Shown: positions 7,644 through 15,471, counted from the first letter of the stretch. The stretch: DNA of 28,124 nucleotides from SIG588 sp045591985 (GCA_045591985.1 JAZNTV010000071.1:1-28124); one strand, 5' to 3'. Notes: generated by a model not told the origin, from the sequence alone. Made by a program: numbers and translations.

Positions 7644-8888
7644 ATGAATACGTGTATGCGTTTCTTATGTGCGGCGGCGTTGCTTTGCCTTTTGTTCGCC
7701 ATGCCCTTTACGGCGATGGCAGAGACCGCCAATGCTTATCTTGCATTTTCCGCCGGCACGGTCACGGTCGGCGACACGGTCACGGTAACCGCCTCCTTTA
7801 CCGCCTCGTCTATCGGTGCGGTTTCGGCAACGGTATCGTATGATCCCGCGGTAATGGAATTTGTTTCGGGCAGTAATGCCGCGGGCGGCAACGGTACCGT
7901 CAACCTGGCGGCGGCCGCCACAGCAGACAGCGGCTCGATGAAGTTTGCGCTCACCTTTAAAGCCATCGGCGAAGGAACTTGTCTGTTCTCCATCGGCAAT
8001 GCCGAGGTCATTTCGTGGAGTTTTGAGGCGCTCGGCGCGCCTACGGCCGGTGCGAAAATGGTCGTGCAATCGAACGTTACCACCACGACCACGACCACAA
8101 CCACGACGACCACCACGACAACCACCTCCCGCCGTCCCACCACGACCACCACTTCCCGCCGTCCCGAAAGCACCACTTCAACGACCGCGGGCAGTACGAC
8201 CACCACCATTCCGGCCGTGTTAACGATCGATGGGGTAACCTATACGGCGCAGACCCCCGACAAAGCGGATATCCCCGCGGGATTCACCGTAGACACCATC
8301 TCGTTCGGCACGCAGACACTCACCGCCTACCGTTCGGAAAACGAAGCACTCGTGCTCGTATATCTTGCGGCAGACAGCGCAGACGCCGCGTGGTACCTTG
8401 CCGATACGGCAGCCGATGCGGTATATCCTTTCTGCCCGCTTACCGTGGGTGAGACCACCTATTATCTGCTTTCTGCCGATGCCCCCGACGGATTTACCGC
8501 CTCTACCGTTACGCGGGACGAGACGGACTATGCAGTGTTCGCCTTCTCGGATGCGGCGCGGGCGGATTTCGCCGTGTTTTACGCCATGAACGGCGAGGGC
8601 AGTATCGGTTGGTACTGCTGGGATACGGTGGAGAACACGGTGCAACGGTATATCCCGCTAACCACCTCCGCCACCACCTCCGCCACCACGACGACGAGTA
8701 CCACCAAAACAACGGTGGTTGCAGCAACCACGACCACTGCCGCACCGTTCACTCTCGCGACGCTTACCTCGTTGCCGTGGATCGTGGCGGGCGGCCTGCT
8801 TCTCGTGTGTATCGCACTTCTCATTCTCGTGCTTATTCTGCGCGGACGCGCCCTGCCGAACGATACGCATCATACGCCGCGCCACTGA
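7644..8888 (+). CDS. Membrane-anchored cohesin-domain protein
   Basis: 414 aa. A signal peptide (1-27) is followed by a cohesin-like domain (about 30-140; TVGDTVTVTASF, SATVSYDPAVMEF, LTFKAIGEGTCLFSI). A Thr/Arg-rich linker follows (about 142-187). Next is a module of unknown function (about 190-340) with two GFT-type halves (AGFTVDTISFG and DGFTASTVTRD) and a WYCWDTVENTVQRY end. A second Thr linker leads to a single membrane helix (about 378-402) with a short basic cytoplasmic tail; no LPXTG motif is present. Start ATG 7644 is preferred over GTG 7635 because AAGGAG at 7630-7635 fits only the ATG. It starts 12 nt after the dockerin gene, in one operon. The likely role is surface receptor for dockerin proteins; this is inferred from the cohesin and the neighbour. 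Confidence 0.85.
   Translation: MNTCMRFLCAAALLCLLFAMPFTAMAETANAYLAFSAGTVTVGDTVTVTASFTASSIGAVSATVSYDPAVMEFVSGSNAAGGNGTVNLAAAATADSGSMKFALTFKAIGEGTCLFSIGNAEVISWSFEALGAPTAGAKMVVQSNVTTTTTTTTTTTTTTTTSRRPTTTTTSRRPESTTSTTAGSTTTTIPAVLTIDGVTYTAQTPDKADIPAGFTVDTISFGTQTLTAYRSENEALVLVYLAADSADAAWYLADTAADAVYPFCPLTVGETTYYLLSADAPDGFTASTVTRDETDYAVFAFSDAARADFAVFYAMNGEGSIGWYCWDTVENTVQRYIPLTTSATTSATTTTSTTKTTVVAATTTTAAPFTLATLTSLPWIVAGGLLLVCIALLILVLILRGRALPNDTHHTPRH
8079..8214 (+). repeat. Low-complexity ACC/ACG/ACA tract encoding a Thr-rich linker
   Basis: Near-uninterrupted threonine codons with two SRRPTTT/SRRPEST interruptions, between the cohesin and the next module. A similar shorter tract lies at about 8663-8745. 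Such linkers are usual in cellulosome-type proteins and are prone to slippage. Confidence 0.8.
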
Positions 8889-8906
8889 TTCTTAAAAAGC
8901 TCCTAC

Positions 8907-8949
8907 AAAAAAGCAACCGAAAGGCGGATCGCCTTCCGGTTGCTTTTTT
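8907..8949. terminator. Bidirectional terminator between convergent operons
   Basis: Stem of 14 positions with one mismatch (8913-8926 with 8930-8943), loop GAT, flanked by an A-run on the left and a T-run on the right. It can therefore end both the cohesin operon (+) and the phoPR operon (-). It touches the phoR stop codon. Confidence 0.9.
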
Positions 8950-10594
8950 AAAACATAACAGTCACGGTCGTTCCTTTACCGATTTCGCTATCCAACGCCA
9001 CCTTGCCACCGTGATACTGTACCGCATGCTTCACAATAGAAAGCCCCAGTCCCGTGCCGCCGGTTTCTTTCGAATGACTCTTATCGACCCGATAGAACCG
9101 TTCGAAGATACGGCTTTGATGTTCGGGCGCAATGCCGATGCCCGTGTCCTTCACGCTCACCACCGCATGGCCGTCTTCCTTGCCGATCTTGATCTCAACC
9201 TTGCCGCCGTCCACATTGTAGCGAATCGCGTTATCACAAAGATTATACACGATCTCATAAACGTAGCGACGCACACCGTAAATGGTGCAGGAATCGCCCT
9301 CGACAGAGAGTTCTACGTTTCGCTTTACCGCCGATGCGGTAAGCACCTCCACAACCTCGTTGGCAACTTCTGTGAGTTCCACGGTTTCGGTGACAGGTTC
9401 GTGGTCTTCGTCCAGTTGAGAAAGGCGGATGATATCGTTGATGAGCGAAACCAGCCGCACGGCTTCTTTGCGGATGTTGCCCACAAACCGCGCCGTATCC
9501 TCGGCCTTTACAAGTCCGTTCTCCAAAAGCTCGGCACTGCCGATAATGGATTGCAACGGCGTTTTGAGTTCGTGGGTAACGTTGGCGGTGAACTCCTTGC
9601 GGTTGCGCTCCGCAAACGCGCGGTCGCTGATATCGAACGCCAGAATAACCGCGCCGAGAACTTTTCCGTCCGATTCAATAGGATTGATAGTAAATTGATA
9701 TTCGTTACCCTGTCTTTCTTCGGTGTATTCACTATGGTTGCCGTCAAGGGCGTTCCAAATGGCTTTACTCATTTTGCTTGTGCGGTCAACAAGCAAGAAA
9801 TCGCTTCCTTTAACATCCTTTTTCACAGCAAATATCTTCTTCGCCGCCGTATTCATACTGAGCACCATACCGTGTTCGTCAAGAAGCACAAGTCCTTCGT
9901 TCATCGAAGAAACGATCTGCTCGAACTCGTCGGATTTACGGCGCAAGGTTTCCATTTGCGATTTAATTTGCTTGTGCTGTTTGTGAACCTTGGTGAGTAT
10001 GGGAGTCAATTCTTCATAAGTACTATTGTCAGAAGGATGCTCCAAGTCAAGTTTCATCAAAGGCTCGGTTACCTTTTTTGCCATCGTGTGAGAAAGAATA
10101 CCGGCAACGACTGCTGCAATCAAAATAATAGCAATAATGGCGGGGAGCATACCGAGAATCAGTGCGCCAACCGTAAGCTGACTTACCGAAATACGAAGCA
10201 CGTCGCCATTTTCAAGACGAACAGCCTCATAAAAAGTTTTTTCAGTTAGGGTGGAAGAATTTCTTGCACTACTACCTGTACCGCTTTCAAATGCTTCGGC
10301 AATTTCCTCACGGTCTGCGTGGTTATCCATCTCGCTCGGTTTTGCCTGCGTATCATAAAGCACCGTGCCGTCCGAATCCACAACGGTGAAGCGGAATACG
10401 GTGGAATCAAAATTTTCAAAATATTCGACACCGACCTCATTCACGGTATCGGCTACAAGAGACAACTCCGCCTTTAACCGTTTCACCTGCGAATCGTTAA
10501 AATAATCATATAAAAAACTTGTTGCAATGCCGATGCTTGCAAGGAGCACCACCAATGCCACCGTAAATATGGAGTGAAATATCTTTTTTGTCAT
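8948..10594 (-). CDS. phoR: PhoR-like sensor histidine kinase
   Basis: 548 aa, membrane-bound. It has a transmembrane helix (about 5-28), an extracytoplasmic sensor region (about 30-140; FTVVDSDGTVLYDT) and a second helix (about 142-168). A linker, a PAS domain (about 222-325; GLVLLDEHGMVLSMN) and the DHp domain follow, with the phospho-acceptor H341 in VTHELKTP. The ATPase domain shows the N box (CDNAIRYN), DTGIGIAP, and a G2 motif in GGTGLGLSIVKH. The ATG overlaps the stop of phoP by four bases (ATGA), so kinase and regulator are coupled. Base composition changes within the gene: the 5' half is AT-rich like phoP and nptA, the 3' half is GC-richer. The phosphate role rests on architecture and on nptA next door. 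Confidence 0.88.
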   Translation of the reverse strand: MTKKIFHSIFTVALVVLLASIGIATSFLYDYFNDSQVKRLKAELSLVADTVNEVGVEYFENFDSTVFRFTVVDSDGTVLYDTQAKPSEMDNHADREEIAEAFESGTGSSARNSSTLTEKTFYEAVRLENGDVLRISVSQLTVGALILGMLPAIIAIILIAAVVAGILSHTMAKKVTEPLMKLDLEHPSDNSTYEELTPILTKVHKQHKQIKSQMETLRRKSDEFEQIVSSMNEGLVLLDEHGMVLSMNTAAKKIFAVKKDVKGSDFLLVDRTSKMSKAIWNALDGNHSEYTEERQGNEYQFTINPIESDGKVLGAVILAFDISDRAFAERNRKEFTANVTHELKTPLQSIIGSAELLENGLVKAEDTARFVGNIRKEAVRLVSLINDIIRLSQLDEDHEPVTETVELTEVANEVVEVLTASAVKRNVELSVEGDSCTIYGVRRYVYEIVYNLCDNAIRYNVDGGKVEIKIGKEDGHAVVSVKDTGIGIAPEHQSRIFERFYRVDKSHSKETGGTGLGLSIVKHAVQYHGGKVALDSEIGKGTTVTVMF

Positions 10595-11265
10595 ACTTCA
10601 TTCTCCAATCTGTACCCAACACCGATAACGGTCTTGATCTGACCGCCGGCGTTACCGAGCTTTTGGCGAAGGGTTTTAATGTGCATATCAACGGTACGAG
10701 TTTCACCGATGTAATCCATACCCCAAATCTCGCTCATCAGCCGATCTCTTGAAAACACCATATTCGGATTCTGCATAAAGAGCCGCAGCATCTCAAATTC
10801 TTTGTGGGTAAGCTCAACCTTTTCACCGTCTGCAACGACCTTATGCTCAGCTCCTTTTAATGTAATATTGCCTACGGTAATATCTCCCGTTACTTCTTCC
10901 TTTGTAGTACGGCGAAGCACCGCTTTTACACGGGCAACCATTTCCATAACGCCAAAGGGTTTTACGAGATAATCATCCGCACCGGAATTAAGGCCGCCGA
11001 TCTTATCCATCTCGGTGCCTTTGGCTGTTGCCATAATTACCGGAATGTCTTTGTAAGCCGGTTCAGAACGGAGCCTTTTAAGGACTTCAAGCCCGTCCGT
11101 TTCCGGCATCATAATATCAAGGATAATCAGTTCCGGAATTTCGGCTTTTAAGGCTTCAAGCATAGAAACGCCATCGGCAAAACCACGAGCCTTAAAACCC
11201 GTTTGCTCTAACGTATAAACCTCAATGTCGCGGATGGTATTGTCGTCATCAACACACCAAATCAT
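10591..11265 (-). CDS. phoP: PhoP/OmpR-family response regulator
   Basis: 224 aa. The receiver domain (1-120) has the acidic pocket CVDDDN (D6-D8), the phospho-acceptor D50 in LIILDIMMPETDG, and the conserved Lys in ATAKG. The C-terminal winged-helix DNA-binding domain (about 128-222) has RDRLMSEIWGMDYIGETRTVDMHIKTLRQKLG. The ribosome site AAAGGAG lies 9 nt before ATG 11265. It is cotranscribed with phoR (4-base overlap) from a promoter with a perfect TATAAT. Probable role: phosphate-starvation regulator; OmpR-family members look alike, so the signal is inferred from the adjacent Na/Pi cotransporter. Confidence 0.88.
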   Translation of the reverse strand: MIWCVDDDNTIRDIEVYTLEQTGFKARGFADGVSMLEALKAEIPELIILDIMMPETDGLEVLKRLRSEPAYKDIPVIMATAKGTEMDKIGGLNSGADDYLVKPFGVMEMVARVKAVLRRTTKEEVTGDITVGNITLKGAEHKVVADGEKVELTHKEFEMLRLFMQNPNMVFSRDRLMSEIWGMDYIGETRTVDMHIKTLRQKLGNAGGQIKTVIGVGYRLENEV

Positions 11266-11296
11266 CGTTTACACTCCTTTGGACTTCTTGTCTTTT

Positions 11297-11325
11297 ATTA
11301 TAGTATACTCCGCTACCAAATGCAA
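11297..11325 (-). promoter_or_regulatory. Promoter of phoPR
   Basis: Perfect TATAAT at 11297-11302, 17-nt spacer, weak -35 TTGCAT at 11320-11325. A poor -35 is common where a regulator activates. Confidence 0.6.
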
Positions 11326-11335
11326 TCGTCCAATG

Positions 11336-11366
11336 AAAAACGCCGCCTTCTTTTGAAAGCGACGTT
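11336..11366 (-). terminator. Terminator after nptA
   Basis: Twelve-bp stem including two G-U pairs (11339-11350 with 11355-11366, loop of four) followed on the minus strand by TTTTT. It separates nptA from phoPR. Confidence 0.85.
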
Positions 11367-11373
11367 TCGGGAC

Positions 11374-13122
11374 TTATACGAAAGAAAGATACTTTTTGGT
11401 ATATTCCGTATATTTTTCTCTGTAGAACTCATTGTCGCTTCTGAGCAGTTTAAGAGACTCGTGCAGATTCATATTCTGCTCTTTCGTATCCATAACACAT
11501 CCGGCAATATTGGAGCAGTGGTCGGATACTCTTTCCATATTGGCAATAAGGTCGCTCCATACAAAGCCGGCTTCAATACCGCATTCGCCCACACGCAAGC
11601 GGTCGATATGGCGGGTGCGAAGAAGTTCTTTCATTCGGTCAATGACCTGTTCAAGGGGTTCTACAAGGTTGGCTTGTTCAGCGTTATCCTCTATAAATGC
11701 GCCATACGACAGCATTACAATTTCGGTTGTAGCCGCACATAGCGACTCCATTTCTGCTTTTGCGCCTTCTGAGAACACGATTCCTTTTTCACGCATTTCT
11801 TCGGCAGATTCGAGAATATTTACAGCGTGATCGGATATGCGTTCAAAGTCGCCGATGGCTTTCAGCAGCATGGATGCCATTGCACCTTCGGTTTCATTCA
11901 GCTGCCGCATACTCAGCTTAACAAGATAGCTGCCGATAATATCTTCAAAGTGGTCTGTTTTATCTTCCGCTTCACGAATAGCTTCTGCTTTGGCTTTGTC
12001 ATAAGTGCCAAGACATTCCACGCTGCTTTTCAAAGCATCGGTAGCGATCTTAGCCATATCGCAAGTGAGGTTGTGCGCACATTCGAGTGCGATTGCGGGG
12101 GTTGAGAGAAGTCTGTCATCAAGTTCGGAAACTTTTTCGGGCAACTTGGAATCGGGAACGAGTTTATATGCCAGCTTTTCAAGGAGTCCCGACATAGGAA
12201 GCAGAAGCAAGGTGCATACAATATTAAAGATGGAGTGCGCCGTTGCGATACCCGCAAAAGAAGCCGATTCATTTAATAAAGCCGGTGCAAGAAGTATATT
12301 AATAAGCGAGAATACAACCAGACACACAACGGTTCCTATAATATTAAAGGACAAATGCACAAGTGCCGCACGCTTAGCATTCTTTGTTGTACCAACAGAA
12401 GAAATCATTGCGGTAACACAGGTACCGATATTCTGTCCCATAATGATCGGGATTGCCGCACCGTAGGAAACGGCACCCGTAGCCGCAAGTGCCTGCAAAA
12501 TACCAACAGAAGCGGAACTGGACTGAATAATGGCGGTAAGAATCGCACCGGCAATAACACCGAGGATAGGATTCTTGAACATAATAAACAGTTCCCCAAA
12601 TGCAGGAACATCTCTAAGCCCTGAAACAGCACCGGTCATCGTTTCCATACCGAACATAAGAGTTGCAAAGCCGAGAAGCACCATACCGATATCTTTTTTC
12701 TTGTTGCTCTTTGTGAACATAAAGAGCACAATACCGATCAGTGCAAGGATCGGGGTAAAAGAAGAAGGCTTCAGTAGTTTCAAGAACATATTACTGCCCG
12801 AAATACCGCTGAGGCTCAAGATCCACGCCGTAACGGTAGTACCAATGTTAGCACCCATAATCACGTGAATGGCTTGTTTTAGGTTCATAAGTCTTGAATT
12901 AACAAAACCAACGACCATAACCGTTGTAGCGGAAGAACTTTGAATCACGGCGGTAACACCGAGACCCGTAAGCAAACCCGCAACCTTGCCGGTGGTCAGC
13001 TTGCCGATCATGATTTCAAGTTTACTGCCGGCGCTTCGCTCCAGCGCACCCCCCATAAGGTTCATTCCGAACAGGAACAAACAAAGTCCACCTATGAGCG
13101 AAAGTACGTCAAAAATGTTCAT
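11374..13122 (-). CDS. nptA: Na/Pi cotransporter family protein with C-terminal PhoU domain
   Basis: 582 aa. Two inverted membrane repeats of the Na/Pi cotransporter family carry the signature QSSSA motifs (VTAVIQSSSATTVM at about 57-70 and LTAIIQSSSASVGI in the second repeat), with about eight to nine hydrophobic segments in residues 1-320. A helical PhoU-like domain fills about residues 345-560. The role is sodium-driven phosphate uptake, or export, across the cytoplasmic membrane. Start ATG 13122 has GAGG 9 nt upstream. It is transcribed separately from phoPR, with a terminator between, and its upstream region holds repeats compatible with a PhoP site. Base composition is visibly lower in GC than the flanking genes. 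Confidence 0.92.
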   Translation of the reverse strand: MNIFDVLSLIGGLCLFLFGMNLMGGALERSAGSKLEIMIGKLTTGKVAGLLTGLGVTAVIQSSSATTVMVVGFVNSRLMNLKQAIHVIMGANIGTTVTAWILSLSGISGSNMFLKLLKPSSFTPILALIGIVLFMFTKSNKKKDIGMVLLGFATLMFGMETMTGAVSGLRDVPAFGELFIMFKNPILGVIAGAILTAIIQSSSASVGILQALAATGAVSYGAAIPIIMGQNIGTCVTAMISSVGTTKNAKRAALVHLSFNIIGTVVCLVVFSLINILLAPALLNESASFAGIATAHSIFNIVCTLLLLPMSGLLEKLAYKLVPDSKLPEKVSELDDRLLSTPAIALECAHNLTCDMAKIATDALKSSVECLGTYDKAKAEAIREAEDKTDHFEDIIGSYLVKLSMRQLNETEGAMASMLLKAIGDFERISDHAVNILESAEEMREKGIVFSEGAKAEMESLCAATTEIVMLSYGAFIEDNAEQANLVEPLEQVIDRMKELLRTRHIDRLRVGECGIEAGFVWSDLIANMERVSDHCSNIAGCVMDTKEQNMNLHESLKLLRSDNEFYREKYTEYTKKYLSFV

Positions 13123-13163
13123 GTATACAGCCTCACATCTTCACAATTCGTTTTACTGAACGC

Positions 13164-13219
13164 ATTTTACCGCGCCGGTGTAAAATCGGTAATCACACTG
13201 TTGTAAAATCGACGTAAAA
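13164..13219 (-). promoter_or_regulatory. Candidate PhoP-box repeats and promoter of nptA
   Basis: On the minus strand TTTTAC occurs at 13214-13219, 13203-13208 and 13180-13185. The first two are 11 nt apart and the third is 23 nt (about two turns) further on. A TAAAAT -10 lies at 13164-13169, with no good -35 hexamer. Tandem TT-rich hexamers at 11-nt steps are the form of PhoP boxes in Bacillus. The first repeat overlaps the T-run of the neighbouring terminator, so part of the pattern could be incidental. Confidence 0.4.
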
Positions 13220-13253
13220 TCAAAAGGCGGTATAGCTTTTACGCTATACCGCC
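13216..13253 (-). terminator. Terminator after the GH123-like gene
   Basis: Perfect 11-bp stem (13226-13236 with 13243-13253, 6-nt loop) followed on the minus strand by TTTTGATTTT. Confidence 0.85.
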
Positions 13254-13268
13254 CTGCAATACCTCTTG

Positions 13269-14912
13269 TTATTCACCCAACTTTTGCACCATTTCCTCGT
13301 GCAGAGAAAGCAGAAAACCGTTCTCCTTCGGATAGTTGTCAAACCGCAAATCACCGCCGGCGGCGCGGTCGATCATTTCCACCACCGCACGGCGTCCGAC
13401 CTTTTCTTCCAGCGTACGGCAGAGCGCGGTATCCTGCATTGCCTCGAAGGTGACTTCGCCGCGAACGGAAGGATACACCCCGTCTTTCGCAGGATACACG
13501 ATAAACGGATCACCCGAAGGGTAGACACCGTCGCACGAAGTGGTGAGATACGGATCGACGGGATACAGTGACACGGCACTGTTGTAGAAGTTGTATCCCC
13601 AGTGCAAGAAGCCCTTGATGTCGTATTTGTACATCAAAAAGCCCAACACACGCACACGGGCGGACGGCATCGCCATAAAGGAGTTCGGGAACACTGTCTG
13701 CGGACCGCAACAGTAGTATACCCACTGTTCGGGAACGTCGTGCTTTAAAAACTCCGCAATATGCGCGACGCTCGTCACAGGGCACTGCACCAATCCCCTC
13801 TCGTAAAACGCGTAATCCGACAGTGCATCCAGCGTTTTGGACTCCCCGAGCAAGGGGCGCAGAATGTCGGCAGCGGTTTGGTAGGTTGCCATCGTCGTCA
13901 TATTCGGCTCGTCCGAAATGTGATAATAGGTCTGCTTTTCAATGCCGAGTGTGCGCACCTCGGCGGCGATGGCGGCAATATACTGTTTCAAAAAGGCGAT
14001 ATATGCGGGGTCATCCGACGGCGTGTGCCAACCGAAGAGATACCCTCCCTCGCCGTTTTCAGTCACCCAAATATTCGGGGCGTATTGGGCCCCCCACTGT
14101 GAAAACATGTGCGCCGTTTCAAAGTAGCGGATGCCGTGCTTTCGGCACAGAGCGATATACCGACGGAATTTTTCGAAACCAAAGGTGTAGGTCTCCCCCG
14201 TTTTTTCGATATCCACCAACTGCACGCACGGGCGAGCAGTGCCCACTTCGGTGTCGAGAGGCGGGGTGTGCGTAGGCACAAGCAACATCGTAATCCCCAT
14301 ATCTGCCGCCGCTTCGATATACTTTTCGATCAGCAACCAGTGTTCTTCCGAAAACACGGGCACGCCGTGTGCCGTCGCAACACAATCAAGATAAAACCAT
14401 CGGGTATACGGCACGGTGCGTTCCGCAATCGTCGCCGCTTTCACCGAAACGGTCATCTCGGCTGTCACCGTTTCGGTGACGGCCTGTGCCTGTTCACGCG
14501 CTTGGAACACCACCTGCACGGGATACTCCCCCGCCACGGCGTTGCGCGGGATATCCAGTTTCACCCACACCACCGCCGTCTGCCCACGCCCCAGCGTAAA
14601 AGCGGTCTCCTCCTCGGTAAGCGGCACCAAAATATCCGGCATGGTTCCCGCCGTTTCGACAAGATAGCCATCCCCCGTAATATCTTCCGTCGCAGGTTGA
14701 TCCATTACCGCCTCCCGCACGCGATAAAGGCGAATATGTTCGGCAAGCGGCGAGTCCGCCGCAACCGACAAAAAGCAGTGGCTCTCGGCCGTCACCGCCA
14801 CCTGCCACGACACCCGCTCACCCGAAAGCGCAGTGCACACCGCACGTGTATCGTAGGTTTGTCCCGCCCGCACTTTTTCGAGCGAGGAGACCTGTTGTAT
14901 TTGAAAATTCAT
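13269..14912 (-). CDS. GH123-like / DUF4091-domain glycoside hydrolase
   Basis: 547 aa. The N-terminal half (about 1-165) is beta-sandwich-like. Residues about 166-470 resemble the TIM barrel of GH123 and DUF4091 proteins, with RWFYLDC, a YYHISDEP motif (D334-E335, the candidate catalytic pair of substrate-assisted GH123 beta-N-acetylgalactosaminidases), and GFLHWGYNFY. No signal peptide is present. Start ATG 14912 has GGGAGG 7 nt upstream; the in-frame ATG at 14927 lies in or before that site. The ATG overlaps the stop of the RAYT gene (ATGA), and its ribosome site lies in the RAYT 3' end, so expression depends on the RAYT transcript. GH123 versus a related DUF4091 clade cannot be settled by eye. 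Confidence 0.75.
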   Translation of the reverse strand: MNFQIQQVSSLEKVRAGQTYDTRAVCTALSGERVSWQVAVTAESHCFLSVAADSPLAEHIRLYRVREAVMDQPATEDITGDGYLVETAGTMPDILVPLTEEETAFTLGRGQTAVVWVKLDIPRNAVAGEYPVQVVFQAREQAQAVTETVTAEMTVSVKAATIAERTVPYTRWFYLDCVATAHGVPVFSEEHWLLIEKYIEAAADMGITMLLVPTHTPPLDTEVGTARPCVQLVDIEKTGETYTFGFEKFRRYIALCRKHGIRYFETAHMFSQWGAQYAPNIWVTENGEGGYLFGWHTPSDDPAYIAFLKQYIAAIAAEVRTLGIEKQTYYHISDEPNMTTMATYQTAADILRPLLGESKTLDALSDYAFYERGLVQCPVTSVAHIAEFLKHDVPEQWVYYCCGPQTVFPNSFMAMPSARVRVLGFLMYKYDIKGFLHWGYNFYNSAVSLYPVDPYLTTSCDGVYPSGDPFIVYPAKDGVYPSVRGEVTFEAMQDTALCRTLEEKVGRRAVVEMIDRAAGGDLRFDNYPKENGFLLSLHEEMVQKLGE

Positions 14913-15427
14913 CGGTTTACCTCCCATTTTAACGGATTGGTGTGAATGTATCCGGCCTTTGTCAGATAATCGTTTTCATCACGTATGATGTGTTCGTAAT
15001 ATGATTTTTGCCACAGGCGACCCGTAGGGAACGGTTCCAAACCGTTCCGTCTGCATTCCTCGTTAATTCTTTTGGCGGCAAACGTTTTGAATTGCCTTAT
15101 GATTTCAGGTATTCCAAAACGGTAATGAGACGTTTGCGGAACGGTCACGGACCGTTCCCTACGATCGCATATTTCGATAATACCGTGTATGTGATCCGAC
15201 ATAATCGCATATTCGTGCAACCGTATATCGTTATGATTTTTCAAATCATTCCACGTAAAATCCACAATACGACCGAAATCATTCAAATGCATTTCACCGT
15301 TATGTATTTCCCCGAACAATCTTTGTCGGTTATGGGTGCATATCGTTACAAAATAATATCCGCGTTGCGCATAGTCGTAATGCGGCAACCGTATACTCTT
15401 GCGCTTCGGAAATTCTTCCACCGTCAT
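14909..15427 (-). CDS. REP-associated tyrosine transposase (RAYT, IS200/Y1 family)
   Basis: 172 aa, normal length for a stand-alone RAYT. It opens with RKSIRLPHYDYAQRGYYFVTICTHNR, typical of the family (shown here only in part: RLPHYDY, YYFVTICTHNR). The HUH metal motif is H79-I-H81 in MSDHIHGIIEI. The catalytic tyrosine lies in KSYYEHIIRDENDY (Y143/Y144), and the end NPLKWEV is usual. Family members nick and join single-stranded DNA at REP palindromes marked by a GTAG-like tetranucleotide. Two such palindromes lie inside this gene. It has its own promoter (15443-15471). ATG 15427 is 7 nt after AGGTGA; GTG 15430 is an alternative. It is followed without a gap by the GH123-like gene. All catalytic residues appear intact. 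Confidence 0.9.
   Translation of the reverse strand: MTVEEFPKRKSIRLPHYDYAQRGYYFVTICTHNRQRLFGEIHNGEMHLNDFGRIVDFTWNDLKNHNDIRLHEYAIMSDHIHGIIEICDRRERSVTVPQTSHYRFGIPEIIRQFKTFAAKRINEECRRNGLEPFPTGRLWQKSYYEHIIRDENDYLTKAGYIHTNPLKWEVNR
15024..15048 (+). repeat. REP-like palindrome copy 1, inside the RAYT gene
   Basis: GTAG, then GGAACGGT, a 5-nt loop and ACCGTTCC: a perfect 8-bp stem behind the GTAG tetranucleotide that RAYT enzymes recognise. It codes for the variable segment around residues 127-135 of the RAYT protein. Confidence 0.75.
15138..15162 (-). repeat. REP-like palindrome copy 2, inverted, inside the RAYT gene
   Basis: The same GTAG plus 8-bp stem unit as at 15024-15048 in opposite orientation, with only the 5-nt loop different. 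The pair is separated by about 90 nt, as in REP doublets. It codes for residues about 89-97 of the RAYT protein, just after the HUH motif. Confidence 0.75.
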
Positions 15428-15442
15428 CACCCTCTCACCTGC

Positions 15443-15471
15443 ATTATACCCTATTCTTCAAAAAATGGCAA
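15443..15471 (-). promoter_or_regulatory. Promoter of the RAYT-GH123 operon
   Basis: TTGCCA at 15466-15471, 17-nt spacer, perfect TATAAT at 15443-15448. The -35 box and most of the spacer are the last codons of the upstream GNAT gene, and the transcript would start within a few bases of the RAYT ribosome site. Confidence 0.75.

Noticed and set aside
7736..8209. Minus-strand frame with a long run of valines
   Set aside because: It is the antisense of the Thr-rich linker codons.
8079..8214. Thr-codon tract as a CRISPR-like or tandem-repeat array
   Set aside because: It has no spacer-repeat structure; it is in-frame linker coding sequence.
8609..10249. Plus-strand open frame of 546 codons spanning the cohesin 3' end and phoR
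   Set aside because: It crosses the bidirectional terminator and is antisense to a clear histidine kinase.
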